A stretch of 19,331 nucleotides of DNA from the NCBI GenBank assembly GCA_947427985.1, contig CANEKB010000010.1:1-19331 (forward strand). Reading direction: 5' to 3'. Position numbers and translations under genes: made by a program. Positions 6,072 through 13,296 of this stretch are shown here, in pieces. The notes below the pieces were generated by a model that saw nothing but the letters and a program-made list of their open reading frames with translations, was not told where the DNA came from and did not search any database. The DNA comes from an uncultured Candidatus Saccharibacteria bacterium. GTDB lineage: Bacteria; Patescibacteriota; Saccharimonadia; Saccharimonadales; Saccharimonadaceae. How positions within the stretch are numbered: the stretch's first letter is position 1; each line of letters begins with the position of its first letter.

Positions 6072-7256
6072 CTACTTCTCAAGTAATGCAAGCGCGCGGC
6101 GGATCATTTCGCCAGTCTCGTCGGTCTGGATGACATAGATTGGCTTCGAGCCGCTGGCGGCAATATTGCAATGACGATTATCGCCAAAACCATCATCGTT
6201 TTTCGTGTCATTCAGCTTAAACCCGAGGTAGCCGAGACCGGCAACGATATCGCGACGGATTTCGGAATTGCGCTCGCCAATCGTAGCGGTAAAGACGAGA
6301 GCATCGACACCTTGGAGTGAGGCCGCCATCTGGCCAATTGCGCGCTGGATGCGGTAAATATACATGTTGTAGGCAAGCTTCGCACGAGCGTCACCGTCGG
6401 CACGGAGACTAAGAACCTCGCGCATATCATCAGTCTCGCCAGTAACTCCCTTAAGACCGCACTGCTTATTGAGATATTCTTCGAGTTTTTCGCCTTCAAG
6501 GCCAAGTTCGCGGCCGATCGCCATCGCCGCGGTTGCGTCGATATCACCACAACGGGTTGCCATCATGACGCCTTCGAGTGGAGTGTAGCCCATAGTGGTG
6601 TCGAAAGATTTGCCGTCTTTTAGAGCAGTAACGGAGCTACCCGAACCGATATGGCAGGCGATAACTTTTTCAGCACCAAGTTTTTCGGCTTCAAGATAAC
6701 CAGAAATCGACCCCATGCTAAGGCCATGGAAACCATAGCGCTTAATCTCGGCCTTATCGGCAAGTTCAGTATTAATCGCATAATAAGTGTGAGTGTCGTC
6801 GCGCGAAGTATGGAAAGCAGAATCAGAGATAATCATGACCGGAGTACCGTCAAACTCCTTGACGCATGACTCGATTTCTGCCGCGACTACCGGGACATGG
6901 AGTGGGGCGCGTTTTTTACCAATCTCCAGTTTTTTCAAACATTCAGCATCGACAAGGTGATCGTGTGCAAAGTAATCACCAGTCGCTACAACTCGAGCCA
7001 AAACCGCACTTAGGACATTATTCTTATCGAGATAACCCTCGTTCTCAAGGATATCTTTGACATATTTGACAGTATCAGTGAGTTTTTTAAAACCATCTGT
7101 AAGTTTCTGCTTTGAGCCATCGGCGCGCTTCAAGGTACAGACAACGTCCTTCCCTTCCATTTCGAAATGCAGAGTGCAAACCGCTTCGTCGCCTCGATAG
7201 AGGGCGTATTTGCGCGAAGATGAACCAGGGTTGGTTACAAGAAATAGTTTTTCCAT
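6072..7256 (-). CDS. ackA: Acetate kinase, divergent
   Basis: 394 residues, the usual length. Interconverts acetyl phosphate + ADP and acetate + ATP in the cytoplasm. Recognisable acetate kinase blocks: N-terminal NPGSSSRKY (9-17; usual NxGSSSxK), SDSAFH (catalytic region), YGFHGLSMGS (usual FHGTSH), HIGSGSSV (usual HLGNGAS), TTMGYTPLEGVMMATRCGDID (two adjacent blocks, usual DTSMGFTPLEG and GTRSGDID) and FTATIGERN (usual FTGGIGEN). Several normally invariant residues differ, so substrate or rate could be altered. Start is the ATG at 7256, with AAAAGGAGTT immediately upstream; an ATG at 7286 lies upstream of the predicted transcription start. No phosphotransacetylase gene is adjacent. Confidence 0.88.
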   Translation of the reverse strand: MEKLFLVTNPGSSSRKYALYRGDEAVCTLHFEMEGKDVVCTLKRADGSKQKLTDGFKKLTDTVKYVKDILENEGYLDKNNVLSAVLARVVATGDYFAHDHLVDAECLKKLEIGKKRAPLHVPVVAAEIESCVKEFDGTPVMIISDSAFHTSRDDTHTYYAINTELADKAEIKRYGFHGLSMGSISGYLEAEKLGAEKVIACHIGSGSSVTALKDGKSFDTTMGYTPLEGVMMATRCGDIDATAAMAIGRELGLEGEKLEEYLNKQCGLKGVTGETDDMREVLSLRADGDARAKLAYNMYIYRIQRAIGQMAASLQGVDALVFTATIGERNSEIRRDIVAGLGYLGFKLNDTKNDDGFGDNRHCNIAASGSKPIYVIQTDETGEMIRRALALLEK

Positions 7257-7274
7257 GAATAACTCCTTTTCTTC

Positions 7275-7280
7275 AGTATA
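7275..7280 (-). promoter_or_regulatory. Extended -10 of ackA
   Basis: Minus-strand TGTGC-TATACT ending about 19 bp before the ATG, so the leader is about 12 nt and just holds the ribosome binding site. The -35 is poor. Confidence 0.6.
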
Positions 7281-7353
7281 GCACATTTATAGGTAGTCAG
7301 GCAGATGACGGCGTTTGTCCGGACAATGTATGGCTTTTGTACAGCCAGTTTAG

Positions 7354-7380
7354 AAAAATCCCCCGGCACAAGGCCGGGGG
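7354..7380 (-). terminator. Intrinsic terminator of the 7390 gene
   Basis: On the minus strand, a perfect 8-bp stem CCCCCGGC / GCCGGGGG with loop CTTGT, followed by ATTTTT. Confidence 0.92.
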
Positions 7381-7389
7381 TGGTATGGC

Positions 7390-8001
7390 TCAGAGTTTGA
7401 ACCATTCACGGCGATCGATCCGCGAGACTAGCGGATCGAGATCGTCTCGCACGGTGAAAGAAGGGGTGATGCCAAGATCAGTAAACAGGCTAGGGATGCC
7501 GCTCTGGTCGCAGCTATGAACCGAGTTATACTCATCGACATAGTAGAACCCGGTCATGGCGCCGGAACCATCAAGTCGGTTCCAGTTGATATAGAAAGCA
7601 TCCCCCGACCTCGCCTGAACGACCAGGGTGAGCCATTGGCCGGTGCCTTTGGGAGCAATACCCCGTGTGATAATCTTGATCTCTTTCTCTCGTCCGCGCG
7701 GAACGCGAATGTTGCCGACGAAATCACTGTCGCTCGTCAAGCGTGAAGTGATGATCATAAAAGTACGCGTATCGTCTTCGGCGAGGATACGCAAAGGACC
7801 ACGCCCTCGTTCGTGTCCGATGGTTAGGTCCGGATACAACTTCGCTTCGACATGTTTCTTGTCGGCAAACCCAGGCGGCAGCTTTAGCAGATGTCGATAC
7901 TCGCGCAGGTTCTTGCAGAGACCAATGGAGATACCGCAGTTCTTGTTACGCGGGTTTGGACTGGTCCGCTCGATACGGAATGGCTTATTAAAATAAAGCA
8001 C
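7390..8001 (-). CDS. Soluble protein of unknown function
   Basis: 203 residues from a GTG at 8001, chosen because GAAGGAGGGA precedes it at normal spacing. The frame runs further upstream to a TTG at 8061, but that codon is almost at the predicted transcription start. No membrane segment or signal peptide is visible. The sequence looks beta-rich (for instance QWLTLVVQARSGDAFYINW near residues 123-141) with many charged residues and several Arg-Gly pairs (HERGRGPLR). I do not recognise a family. It is a single-gene unit with its own promoter (8073-8101) and a strong terminator, transcribed divergently from the 8244 gene; the two promoters lie back to back within 60 bp. Confidence 0.75.
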   Translation of the reverse strand: MLYFNKPFRIERTSPNPRNKNCGISIGLCKNLREYRHLLKLPPGFADKKHVEAKLYPDLTIGHERGRGPLRILAEDDTRTFMIITSRLTSDSDFVGNIRVPRGREKEIKIITRGIAPKGTGQWLTLVVQARSGDAFYINWNRLDGSGAMTGFYYVDEYNSVHSCDQSGIPSLFTDLGITPSFTVRDDLDPLVSRIDRREWFKL

Positions 8002-8072
8002 ATGGTTCCCTCCTTCGTAGTTTTGATGTACTTGGATAATGCTACCCAACGTAGTGTCCAATAGACCCCTCT

Positions 8073-8101
8073 AGTATAGCATACGGAACAGAGGTAGTCG
8101 A
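8073..8101 (-). promoter_or_regulatory. Promoter of the 7390-8001 gene
   Basis: Minus strand: TCGACT (8096-8101), 17-bp spacer, TATACT (8073-8078) with extended TGC. Leader about 65 nt. Confidence 0.75.
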
Positions 8102-8130
8102 GAAGTGAATTGCTCCTTGCAGGACAGTAC

Positions 8131-8159
8131 TTGACTTTAAGACTAATGTGTGCTATAAT
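8131..8159 (+). promoter_or_regulatory. Promoter of the 8244 gene
   Basis: TTGACT at 8131-8136, 17-bp spacer, TATAAT at 8154-8159, again with ATGTGTGC in front of the -10. A 6-bp hairpin (AGGGCG 8169-8174 / CGCCCT 8186-8191) lies at the very 5' end of the predicted transcript. Confidence 0.85.
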
Positions 8160-8243
8160 GAAAGGATTAGGGCGATAGTGAATACCGCCCTGGTTGTCTG
8201 TGTTCCAAAAATAACATAGTGAAACTTAGAAGGAGTGATTGAT

Positions 8244-9068
8244 TTGGAAGTTTGCGTACTGGTGTTAGGTACCGATCCTAAGCGAGGAGCTAGAACTGCT
8301 GAAGCCATCGGTGAACGCATTATGGCGCGCAACATCGAATACAGCGGAATGCTGCCGATCGTAGTGATGGGGCCCGAGGGGATGGACATGGTCCTGAAAT
8401 TCGGCATGCCCTTACCGGAGGCCTACAACAAAGCCGACCGGAAATTGTTGCTCGGTATCGACAGCACGAGCACCGCCTATCTTGACGAGGTTGGGGACAA
8501 TCTGGTCAGGGCATATAAACGCGGTGCGAGCGCTGATGGAATGCCGCAGATTTTGCAGATGAGTGACGCCGTACGAAACGAGTGCTGGCGGCAACGTCTG
8601 AACCGGGTCTGGATACAAGATAGTTCCCAGTACGCGACCGAACAACGACTGGGGGAGCGGCTGAGCAAAGCCGGCATCGGTGTCCAGCAGATCGAAAATC
8701 TGGAGGCCACCGTTTCCTTACTACGAACGATGTCGGAGCTGGGCCTAACCACAGATCCGCACCGCATCGTATCTCTGGTGAATGAGTGCCGCGAAAAGTT
8801 ATGCTTGCTTGCTCAGGAAGCAAACGCCGAAGCGGTAATCCTGGATCAGATGGCCTATCCGTTTCTGGAGGCGCGCAAGCTGACGGCGGAGTGGGGGCCG
8901 ACCGTGATTGACGCCTATGGGCTCTATCTGGACGCGGCGGCCGAATGGGTCGAAAAAGCAACCCGTGGCGAGCTATTGACAGACCGCTGGCTCAAATCCG
9001 ATGGAGAGTTTTTCGGTGATAGCAGCGCATCCGATAATCAGTCACCCCCCCCCAGCTCACTAAAGTGA
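8244..9068 (+). CDS. DUF218/YdcF-like protein (tentative)
   Basis: 274 residues from a TTG at 8244, chosen because AAGGAG (8230-8235) lies 8 bp before it; an in-frame GTG at 8235 overlaps that site. The N-terminal 150 residues follow the order of DUF218 (SanA/YdcF/ElyC) domains: VCVLVLGTDPKRG, then LPIVVMGPEG, FGMPLPEAY, a D-S-T-S-T run near 72-76, and NRVWIQDSSQYATEQRLGER, resembling the strand-helix that ends those domains. The usual SGG and pair of acidic residues are not clear, so this is weak similarity. The rest is helical, with an acidic, proline-containing tail that includes a run of nine C at 9045-9053. Stop is TGA. Function unknown. Confidence 0.6.
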   Translation: MEVCVLVLGTDPKRGARTAEAIGERIMARNIEYSGMLPIVVMGPEGMDMVLKFGMPLPEAYNKADRKLLLGIDSTSTAYLDEVGDNLVRAYKRGASADGMPQILQMSDAVRNECWRQRLNRVWIQDSSQYATEQRLGERLSKAGIGVQQIENLEATVSLLRTMSELGLTTDPHRIVSLVNECREKLCLLAQEANAEAVILDQMAYPFLEARKLTAEWGPTVIDAYGLYLDAAAEWVEKATRGELLTDRWLKSDGEFFGDSSASDNQSPPPSSLK

Positions 9069-9076
9069 GCAAAGCG

Positions 9077-9106
9077 AAAGCCTCCGGCAGACGCTGGAGG
9101 CTTTTT
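9077..9106 (+). terminator. Intrinsic terminator of the 8244 gene
   Basis: AAAGCCTCC / GGAGGCTTT stem of 9 bp with a 10-nt loop, then TTG. A second small palindrome, GCTCAC-TAAA-GTGAGC (9055-9070), overlaps the stop codon. Confidence 0.9.
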
Positions 9107-9190
9107 GATAGCATACTTTTGCCGAGATGTCAATGGGTATACAGAGTAACGGTGTTCGGTTTTTAGGAAATATTAGTGGGTTAGAGGTGT

Positions 9191-9217
9191 TTGTCTTTAT
9201 TCACGATGTGATATAAT
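9191..9217 (+). promoter_or_regulatory. Promoter giving a leaderless NYN-domain mRNA
   Basis: Extended -10 TGA-TATAAT at 9212-9217; TTGTCT at 9191-9196 would give a short 15-bp spacer. The ATG at 9224 is at the predicted transcription start and no ribosome binding site is present. Confidence 0.7.
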
Positions 9218-9223
9218 GTACTT

Positions 9224-9724
9224 ATGAATAATTACGCATTTATTGACGGAAATAACCTATATCTTGGGGCGAAGAATCAACAGATCAATTTTGATTACGG
9301 ACGCCTACGCCTCTATCTGCGTAACTCCCTTGGCGTCAAGAAAGCTTTTCTCTTCATTGGGTATATACCTACAAACACTCAACTTTATAATCAGTTACAA
9401 TCCTTTGGGTTCACGCTAGTTTTTAAGCCTACAATTCCCTATCTTGAAAACGGCAAAAAGCAGACAAAAGGCAATGTTGACGCTGAATTAGTATTACATT
9501 CAGCAGCAATCGAATACGATAATTACGACAAAGCAGTTATTATCTCTGGTGACGGAGACTTTGCTTGCCTAATGGAGTTCTTATCCCAAAGAAAGAAACT
9601 AGCAAAAATTATAACCCCTACCGCAAAATATTCAAAACTTCTCAAGCCTTACGAAAAATATATCCTACCGCTAAAGGAGATTTCCAATAGTATCGCCATG
9701 CCAAAGAAAAAGAAAGCTAAATAG
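9224..9724 (+). CDS. NYN-domain (LabA/DUF88, PIN-like) nuclease
   Basis: 166 residues. The NYN fold is a PIN-related RNase domain with conserved acidic metal ligands; here they are D8 in FIDGNNLY, D86 in KGNVDAELVLHSA and D110/D112 in ISGDGDF, each in the expected block order. The domain fills about residues 1-150; the end is a lysine-rich tail (PKKKKAK) that could bind nucleic acid. Probably a small RNA-processing or RNA-decay enzyme in the cytoplasm; the substrate is unknown and such proteins also occur in defence loci. The gene stands alone, with a leaderless message. Codon use is more AT-rich than in the gene before it. Confidence 0.85.
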   Translation: MNNYAFIDGNNLYLGAKNQQINFDYGRLRLYLRNSLGVKKAFLFIGYIPTNTQLYNQLQSFGFTLVFKPTIPYLENGKKQTKGNVDAELVLHSAAIEYDNYDKAVIISGDGDFACLMEFLSQRKKLAKIITPTAKYSKLLKPYEKYILPLKEISNSIAMPKKKKAK

Positions 9725-9852
9725 AATCATCAAAAAACCGGCATTCGCGGTCGGTACAAGAACCTTAGGCTAGTCCGGTCATGGTGATACCACCATTATA
9801 CATCATGTATGTCAAATTGTCAATACTTATTTATCCTTTCTCACCTGGTCAC

Positions 9853-9880
9853 AAAAGCACCCCATTTCTGAGGTGCTTTT
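9853..9880. terminator. Bidirectional terminator between the NYN gene and dnaK
   Basis: AAAAGCACC (9853-9861) / GGTGCTTTT (9872-9880), a 9-bp stem with a 10-nt loop and T-runs on both strands. It ends dnaK and could also end the NYN transcript. Confidence 0.88.
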
Positions 9881-9902
9881 GCGTTGTAGTGATTAAGCTA
9901 GG

Positions 9903-11804
9903 TTATTCTTTATCTACAACCTCGCCCTCAACTGCATCACCGTCATCAGACTTAGCGTCGTCGGATTTCGCGTCAGAACCGGCGCCAGCGTCGGTCGAAG
10001 TGTTCTGGTACATCTTCGCACCGATCGGCATGAGGACGTTGTCGAGCGCCTTGACGGCGGCTTCGTAAGTTTCCTTGTCGGCGCTGGTGTCGTTCAAGGC
10101 TTTCTTGGCCTCTTCGACAGCATCTTTGATAGCCTTCACATCGTCTTCGGAGATTTTATCTTTGAAATCGTCCGGCATTTTCTCGGCTTGGTAAATTTTA
10201 TTCTCAAGCTGATTCTTAACATCGACAGCTTCGCGCTTTTTCTTGTCTTCTTCGGCGTGAGCTTCGGCTTCTTTCTGAGCCTTTTCGATATCTTCTTTGC
10301 TCATGTTACCAGAGTTCTGGATAGTGATAGACTGTTCCTTGCCAGTTCCCTTGTCCTTAGCGGTAACGTTCAAGATACCGTTAGCATCAATGTTGAAAGT
10401 AACTTCGATTTGTGGGACGCCACGAGGAGCTGGGGCAATACCATCAAGGACGAAACGACCGAGAGACTTGTTGTCGGCAGCCATTTCGCGCTCGCCCTGG
10501 AGGACGTGAATCTCGACCTGTGGCTGGTTGTCGGCAGCAGTGGAGAATACCTCTGATTTGCTGGTCGGGATAGTAGTATTGCGTTCAATCAGTTTCGTGC
10601 TAACACCGCCCATCGTCTCAATACCGAGAGAAAGCGGAGTAACGTCAAGCAAGAGAACATCTTTAACATCGCCTTGCAAGACGCCGCCCTGGATCGCTGC
10701 ACCGACGGCAACGACTTCGTCTGGGTTCACACCTTGCATCGGGTCTTTACCGAAGATCTTTTTAACTTCTTCGACAACAGCCGGCATGCGGGTCATACCA
10801 CCAACCATGACGATCTCGTCGATATCCTTAGCGCTAAGTTTAGCATCTTTCAAAGCCTTCTGAACTGGCTCAGCGAGACGATCAAGAAGTGGTTTGACTA
10901 ACTCTTCGAGCTTTGCACGGGTAAGCGTGTATTCAAAGTGCTTCGGGCCGTCAGCATCAGCAGTCAAGAACGGCAAGTTAATCTCGACGGAAGTGGTCGA
11001 AGAAAGCTCTTTCTTAGCCTTCTCAGCTTCGTCTTTTACGCGCTGCATCGCGGCGGCATCGTCGCGAATATCAATGCCAGATTCCTTCTTAAATTCATCA
11101 AGGAGGAAGTTCACGATTACGTTATCGAAGTCTTCACCACCGAGGTGAGTATCACCGTTGGTAGATTTCACCTCAAAGACACCATCGCCAAGCTCGAGAA
11201 TAGAAACATCGAAAGTACCGCCACCAAGGTCGAAGACGGCGATCTGCTCGTCTTTCTTGCTTTCGAGGCCGTAGGCTAGAGCGGCTGCGGTCGGCTCATT
11301 AATGATACGCTTGACTTCAAGACCAGCGATTTTACCAGCGTCTTTGGTTGCTTGGCGCTGAGAATCGTCGAAGTAAGCCGGCACGGTAATGATTGCTTCA
11401 GTAACTTTCTCACCAAGAAAAGCTTCAGCATCAGCCTTGATCTTCGAAAGAATCATGGCAGAGATTTCTTCTGGGGTGTATTCCTTGCCATCCATCTCGA
11501 CGGCAACACCGTTGCCCTTCTTGACAATCTTATAAGGCATGATATCAAGATCGCGCTGGACTTCTTTGTCGTCAAATTTACGACCGATCAAGCGTTTGAT
11601 GCCATAGATAGTATTCTTTGGGTTCGTAACACGTTGGCGCTGCGCAACTTTACCGACGAGACGGTCGCCTTTTTTCGTAACGGCGACGACCGACGGGGTC
11701 GTGCGATCACCTTCGCTGTTCGTAATGACCTCTGGTTTACCGGCTACCATATAAGCGAAAGCGCTGTTGGTAGTACCAAGGTCGATACCAATAATTTTTG
11801 ACAT
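9903..11804 (-). CDS. dnaK: Chaperone DnaK (Hsp70)
   Basis: 633 residues, full length. ATPase domain with GIDLGTTNSAFAY (5-17), the second phosphate loop FDLGGGTFDVSIL, and VGGMTRMPAV; linker DVLLLDVTPLSLG; substrate-binding domain; helical lid from about 500; acidic C-terminus ending VEGEVVDKE, close to the EEVKD-type tails. ATP-driven folding of nascent and heat-damaged proteins with the J-protein encoded at 2259-3173; GrpE is not in the window. Residue S13 of GTTNSAFAY replaces the more usual GTTNSCVA. ATG start with AAAGGAA 5 bp upstream. Two CIRCE-controlled promoters lie at 11994-12078, leaving a leader of about 180-240 nt that contains a long hairpin. Ends at 9853-9880 terminator. Confidence 0.98.
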   Translation of the reverse strand: MSKIIGIDLGTTNSAFAYMVAGKPEVITNSEGDRTTPSVVAVTKKGDRLVGKVAQRQRVTNPKNTIYGIKRLIGRKFDDKEVQRDLDIMPYKIVKKGNGVAVEMDGKEYTPEEISAMILSKIKADAEAFLGEKVTEAIITVPAYFDDSQRQATKDAGKIAGLEVKRIINEPTAAALAYGLESKKDEQIAVFDLGGGTFDVSILELGDGVFEVKSTNGDTHLGGEDFDNVIVNFLLDEFKKESGIDIRDDAAAMQRVKDEAEKAKKELSSTTSVEINLPFLTADADGPKHFEYTLTRAKLEELVKPLLDRLAEPVQKALKDAKLSAKDIDEIVMVGGMTRMPAVVEEVKKIFGKDPMQGVNPDEVVAVGAAIQGGVLQGDVKDVLLLDVTPLSLGIETMGGVSTKLIERNTTIPTSKSEVFSTAADNQPQVEIHVLQGEREMAADNKSLGRFVLDGIAPAPRGVPQIEVTFNIDANGILNVTAKDKGTGKEQSITIQNSGNMSKEDIEKAQKEAEAHAEEDKKKREAVDVKNQLENKIYQAEKMPDDFKDKISEDDVKAIKDAVEEAKKALNDTSADKETYEAAVKALDNVLMPIGAKMYQNTSTDAGAGSDAKSDDAKSDDGDAVEGEVVDKE

Positions 11805-11828
11805 ATAGTTCCTTTCTTAATAATTCGG

Positions 11829-11970
11829 CTGTTGGTGGTTAGACTATCATTCTTCTCGGGAGGCGCGTTCGCGACGCCTGCCGTCGCAGGGTCGCGCCGC
11901 TCTTCCTCCTCGTAAGTCCGGATCCTCCCTCAAAGAACCATAGTCTAACCATCAGCAGACGCATTTTTTT
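11829..11970 (+). ncRNA. Long hairpin in the dnaK leader; possible plus-strand small RNA
   Basis: Arms 11829-11847 and 11940-11958 form a 19-bp stem; two of its pairs are G.U on the plus strand and would be A.C mismatches on the minus strand, which favours a plus-strand RNA. Inside are TTCTT/AAGAA, GGGAGG/CCTCCC and a hairpin with a TTCG loop (GGCGCG-TTCG-CGACGCC). The plus strand continues into seven T (11964-11970), as in an intrinsic terminator. A weak plus-strand promoter may exist: TTGACA 11798-11803, AATAAT 11819-11824, spacer only 15 bp. Read the other way it is a structured leader of dnaK, which also holds a 41-codon ORF (11964-11839). The class is not recognised; it does not match SRP RNA. 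Confidence 0.45.
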
Positions 11971-11993
11971 AATCAACTCTGTTCTATAGTTTC

Positions 11994-12031
11994 AGTATAG
12001 CTCGTTAGCACTCATGTGTCAATAGTGCTAA
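11994..12031 (-). promoter_or_regulatory. Proximal dnaK promoter with CIRCE
   Basis: Minus strand TTGACA (12017-12022), 17-bp spacer, TATACT (11994-11999). CIRCE at 12005-12031: TTAGCACTC-N9-TAGTGCTAA, one mismatch to consensus. The -35 box lies in the N9 spacer of the operator, so HrcA binding would directly exclude RNA polymerase. Confidence 0.93.
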
Positions 12032-12040
12032 CATGAGTTC

Positions 12041-12078
12041 ATTGTAACAAATTAGCAGTCTTGTGTCAAGAGTGCCAG
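12041..12078 (-). promoter_or_regulatory. Distal dnaK promoter with CIRCE
   Basis: Minus strand TTGACA (12064-12069), 17-bp spacer, TACAAT (12041-12046). CIRCE-like site at 12052-12078: TTAGCAGTC-N9-GAGTGCCAG, three mismatches. Same geometry as the proximal copy, 47 bp away, with the same TGTGTCAA spacer core, so the unit looks duplicated. Confidence 0.88.
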
Positions 12079-12140
12079 TAGATTTTGTGTGCAACTTGAC
12101 TAGTTTAGTAAATTTATATGAGTAATAAGCATAATCACTA

Positions 12141-12169
12141 TTGACTTTTTCGATGATGTGTGCTACAAT
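12141..12169 (+). promoter_or_regulatory. Promoter of the 12280 gene
   Basis: TTGACT at 12141-12146, 17-bp spacer, TACAAT at 12164-12169, with ATGTGTGC before the -10. A perfect 6-bp hairpin ACCTGT-TT-ACAGGT (12185-12198) lies near the 5' end of the leader of about 104 nt. Confidence 0.85.
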
Positions 12170-12279
12170 GGAGGTATGAGTGAAACCTGTTTACAGGTGA
12201 AGCTCTGACCCCATTAAGAATATGTTTCGCAAATCCCTGCAACTTGTTGCTAAAATTTGATAAAAGGAGGTTCACTATT

Positions 12280-13128
12280 ATGAAGTGGATCAAGAACGGC
12301 GACAACAACTATCGGAACAACAACACGAATGGGCCAGAAGTCGAGCCGAAAAGCATCTGGAAGCGCGTGTTCGGAGGAGTAATCCTTTGCGCGATGCTGG
12401 TGCTGGCGACCGTGACGATTTGGAGCGCCGCGACCGGCAGGCTGACAGACAAGACCGTCGACGACTTCCCCGCCACCGATGGACTGATAGACGAGCCCGT
12501 CGACGAACCTACCATCACGAAAGATAAGGGACCGGCTTCCGACGAGAGTCCGCGACCGGGCGAAGATTTAGTCTACAAAGGCATCGACCTGGATCCGTAT
12601 TTTCTGGGCAATGCCAGTGTTGGCGGAGGACCGGGCATCGGCAGCGAGCCGTATGAGTATCCGTTCACGCTGGCGGAAGTTCTGGAAGCCAAGGGGAAAG
12701 TCCCCACTTTGGAACTGCTCCAGGAAAATCACGTGCCCTACGTCTACGACGAAGATGGCAACGAAATCGCGCTTTTTGCGGTTATCGGCGTCATCACCGA
12801 CCAGGACGACGTGAACTTTGACGAACTGAGGCTGACTGATCCCTGTGTTGCTAGCTGTGAACCGATTGAGGTTGAGCTGCCGGCAACAATCTACCTTGAT
12901 GAGGCAGGAACGGCAAAGTTCATCATGTTCAACGATTCCCTCTACCTGGTCTCCGGCAACGAGGCTGAAAACGCCAGTGTCAACAGATATGATTGGCAGA
13001 TTTTCGGCGCATACGCCACATTCGTAACCCTGAGCGATGAGACCATCGAGAGGGTGAGCGGTCAGACCTTTGGCCCTAATGAGGGGATCACCTACAAGCC
13101 CGGCGAGAAGCCGACTGTTTTAAACTAA
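12280..13128 (+). CDS. Membrane-anchored extracytoplasmic protein, unknown
   Basis: 282 residues from the ATG at 12280 with AAAGGAGG at 12263-12270. An in-frame ATG at 12244 is less likely. A polar, Asn-rich cytoplasmic N-terminus (1-27), one transmembrane helix (about 31-50, RVFGGVILCAMLVLATVTIW) and a long acidic, proline-containing outer part. At 105-117 it has DPYFLGNASVGGG, a motif shared with the protein encoded at 16154-17125 (DPAYTGNATIGGG). Residues 185-200 hold two cysteines (DPCVASCEP) that could form a disulphide. The rest looks like a beta-rich domain (about 160-282). No catalytic signature is recognised. Own promoter and a strong terminator; probably a surface protein. Confidence 0.75.
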   Translation: MKWIKNGDNNYRNNNTNGPEVEPKSIWKRVFGGVILCAMLVLATVTIWSAATGRLTDKTVDDFPATDGLIDEPVDEPTITKDKGPASDESPRPGEDLVYKGIDLDPYFLGNASVGGGPGIGSEPYEYPFTLAEVLEAKGKVPTLELLQENHVPYVYDEDGNEIALFAVIGVITDQDDVNFDELRLTDPCVASCEPIEVELPATIYLDEAGTAKFIMFNDSLYLVSGNEAENASVNRYDWQIFGAYATFVTLSDETIERVSGQTFGPNEGITYKPGEKPTVLN

Positions 13129-13217
13129 GCGAAGCATGATCTTACGCACATGAATGGCGGGATCGAGGAGAGTTTCTCCGAAGATTAACCTGCCGAAGAG
13201 GCCTTTGAGCCTCGGAC

Positions 13218-13250
13218 ACGGCCCCTTGAACGGGGCCGTTTTTCCTTTTT
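13218..13250 (+). terminator. Intrinsic terminator of the 12280 gene
   Basis: ACGGCCCC / GGGGCCGT, 8 bp, loop TTGAAC, then TTTTCCTTTTTT. A smaller stem GAGGC / GCCTC lies just upstream (13198-13213). Confidence 0.92.
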
Positions 13251-13280
13251 TCGGAATTTTAGGAAGCGGCGTAAATATGC

Positions 13281-13286
13281 TATAAT
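13281..13286 (+). promoter_or_regulatory. Extended -10 of the 13297 gene, near-leaderless
   Basis: TGC-TATAAT, 10 bp before the ATG; the predicted leader is about 4 nt. No good -35 and no usable ribosome binding site. Confidence 0.6.
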
Positions 13287-13296
13287 TATAGGGATT

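Noticed and set aside
8002..8061. TTG start at 8061 for the 7390 protein
   Set aside because: It lies about 5 nt after the predicted transcription start; the GTG at 8001 has GGAGGG before it.
10188..11801. Several plus-strand reading frames opposite dnaK
   Set aside because: They are mirror frames of a highly conserved gene without ribosome binding sites.
11829..11970. SRP RNA, 6S RNA or RNase P RNA in the dnaK leader region
   Set aside because: The SRP tetraloop helix (GGUCC-GGAAG-GAAGCAGCC type) is absent, and length and fold do not fit RNase P; a short AAGTCCGGA match is not enough.
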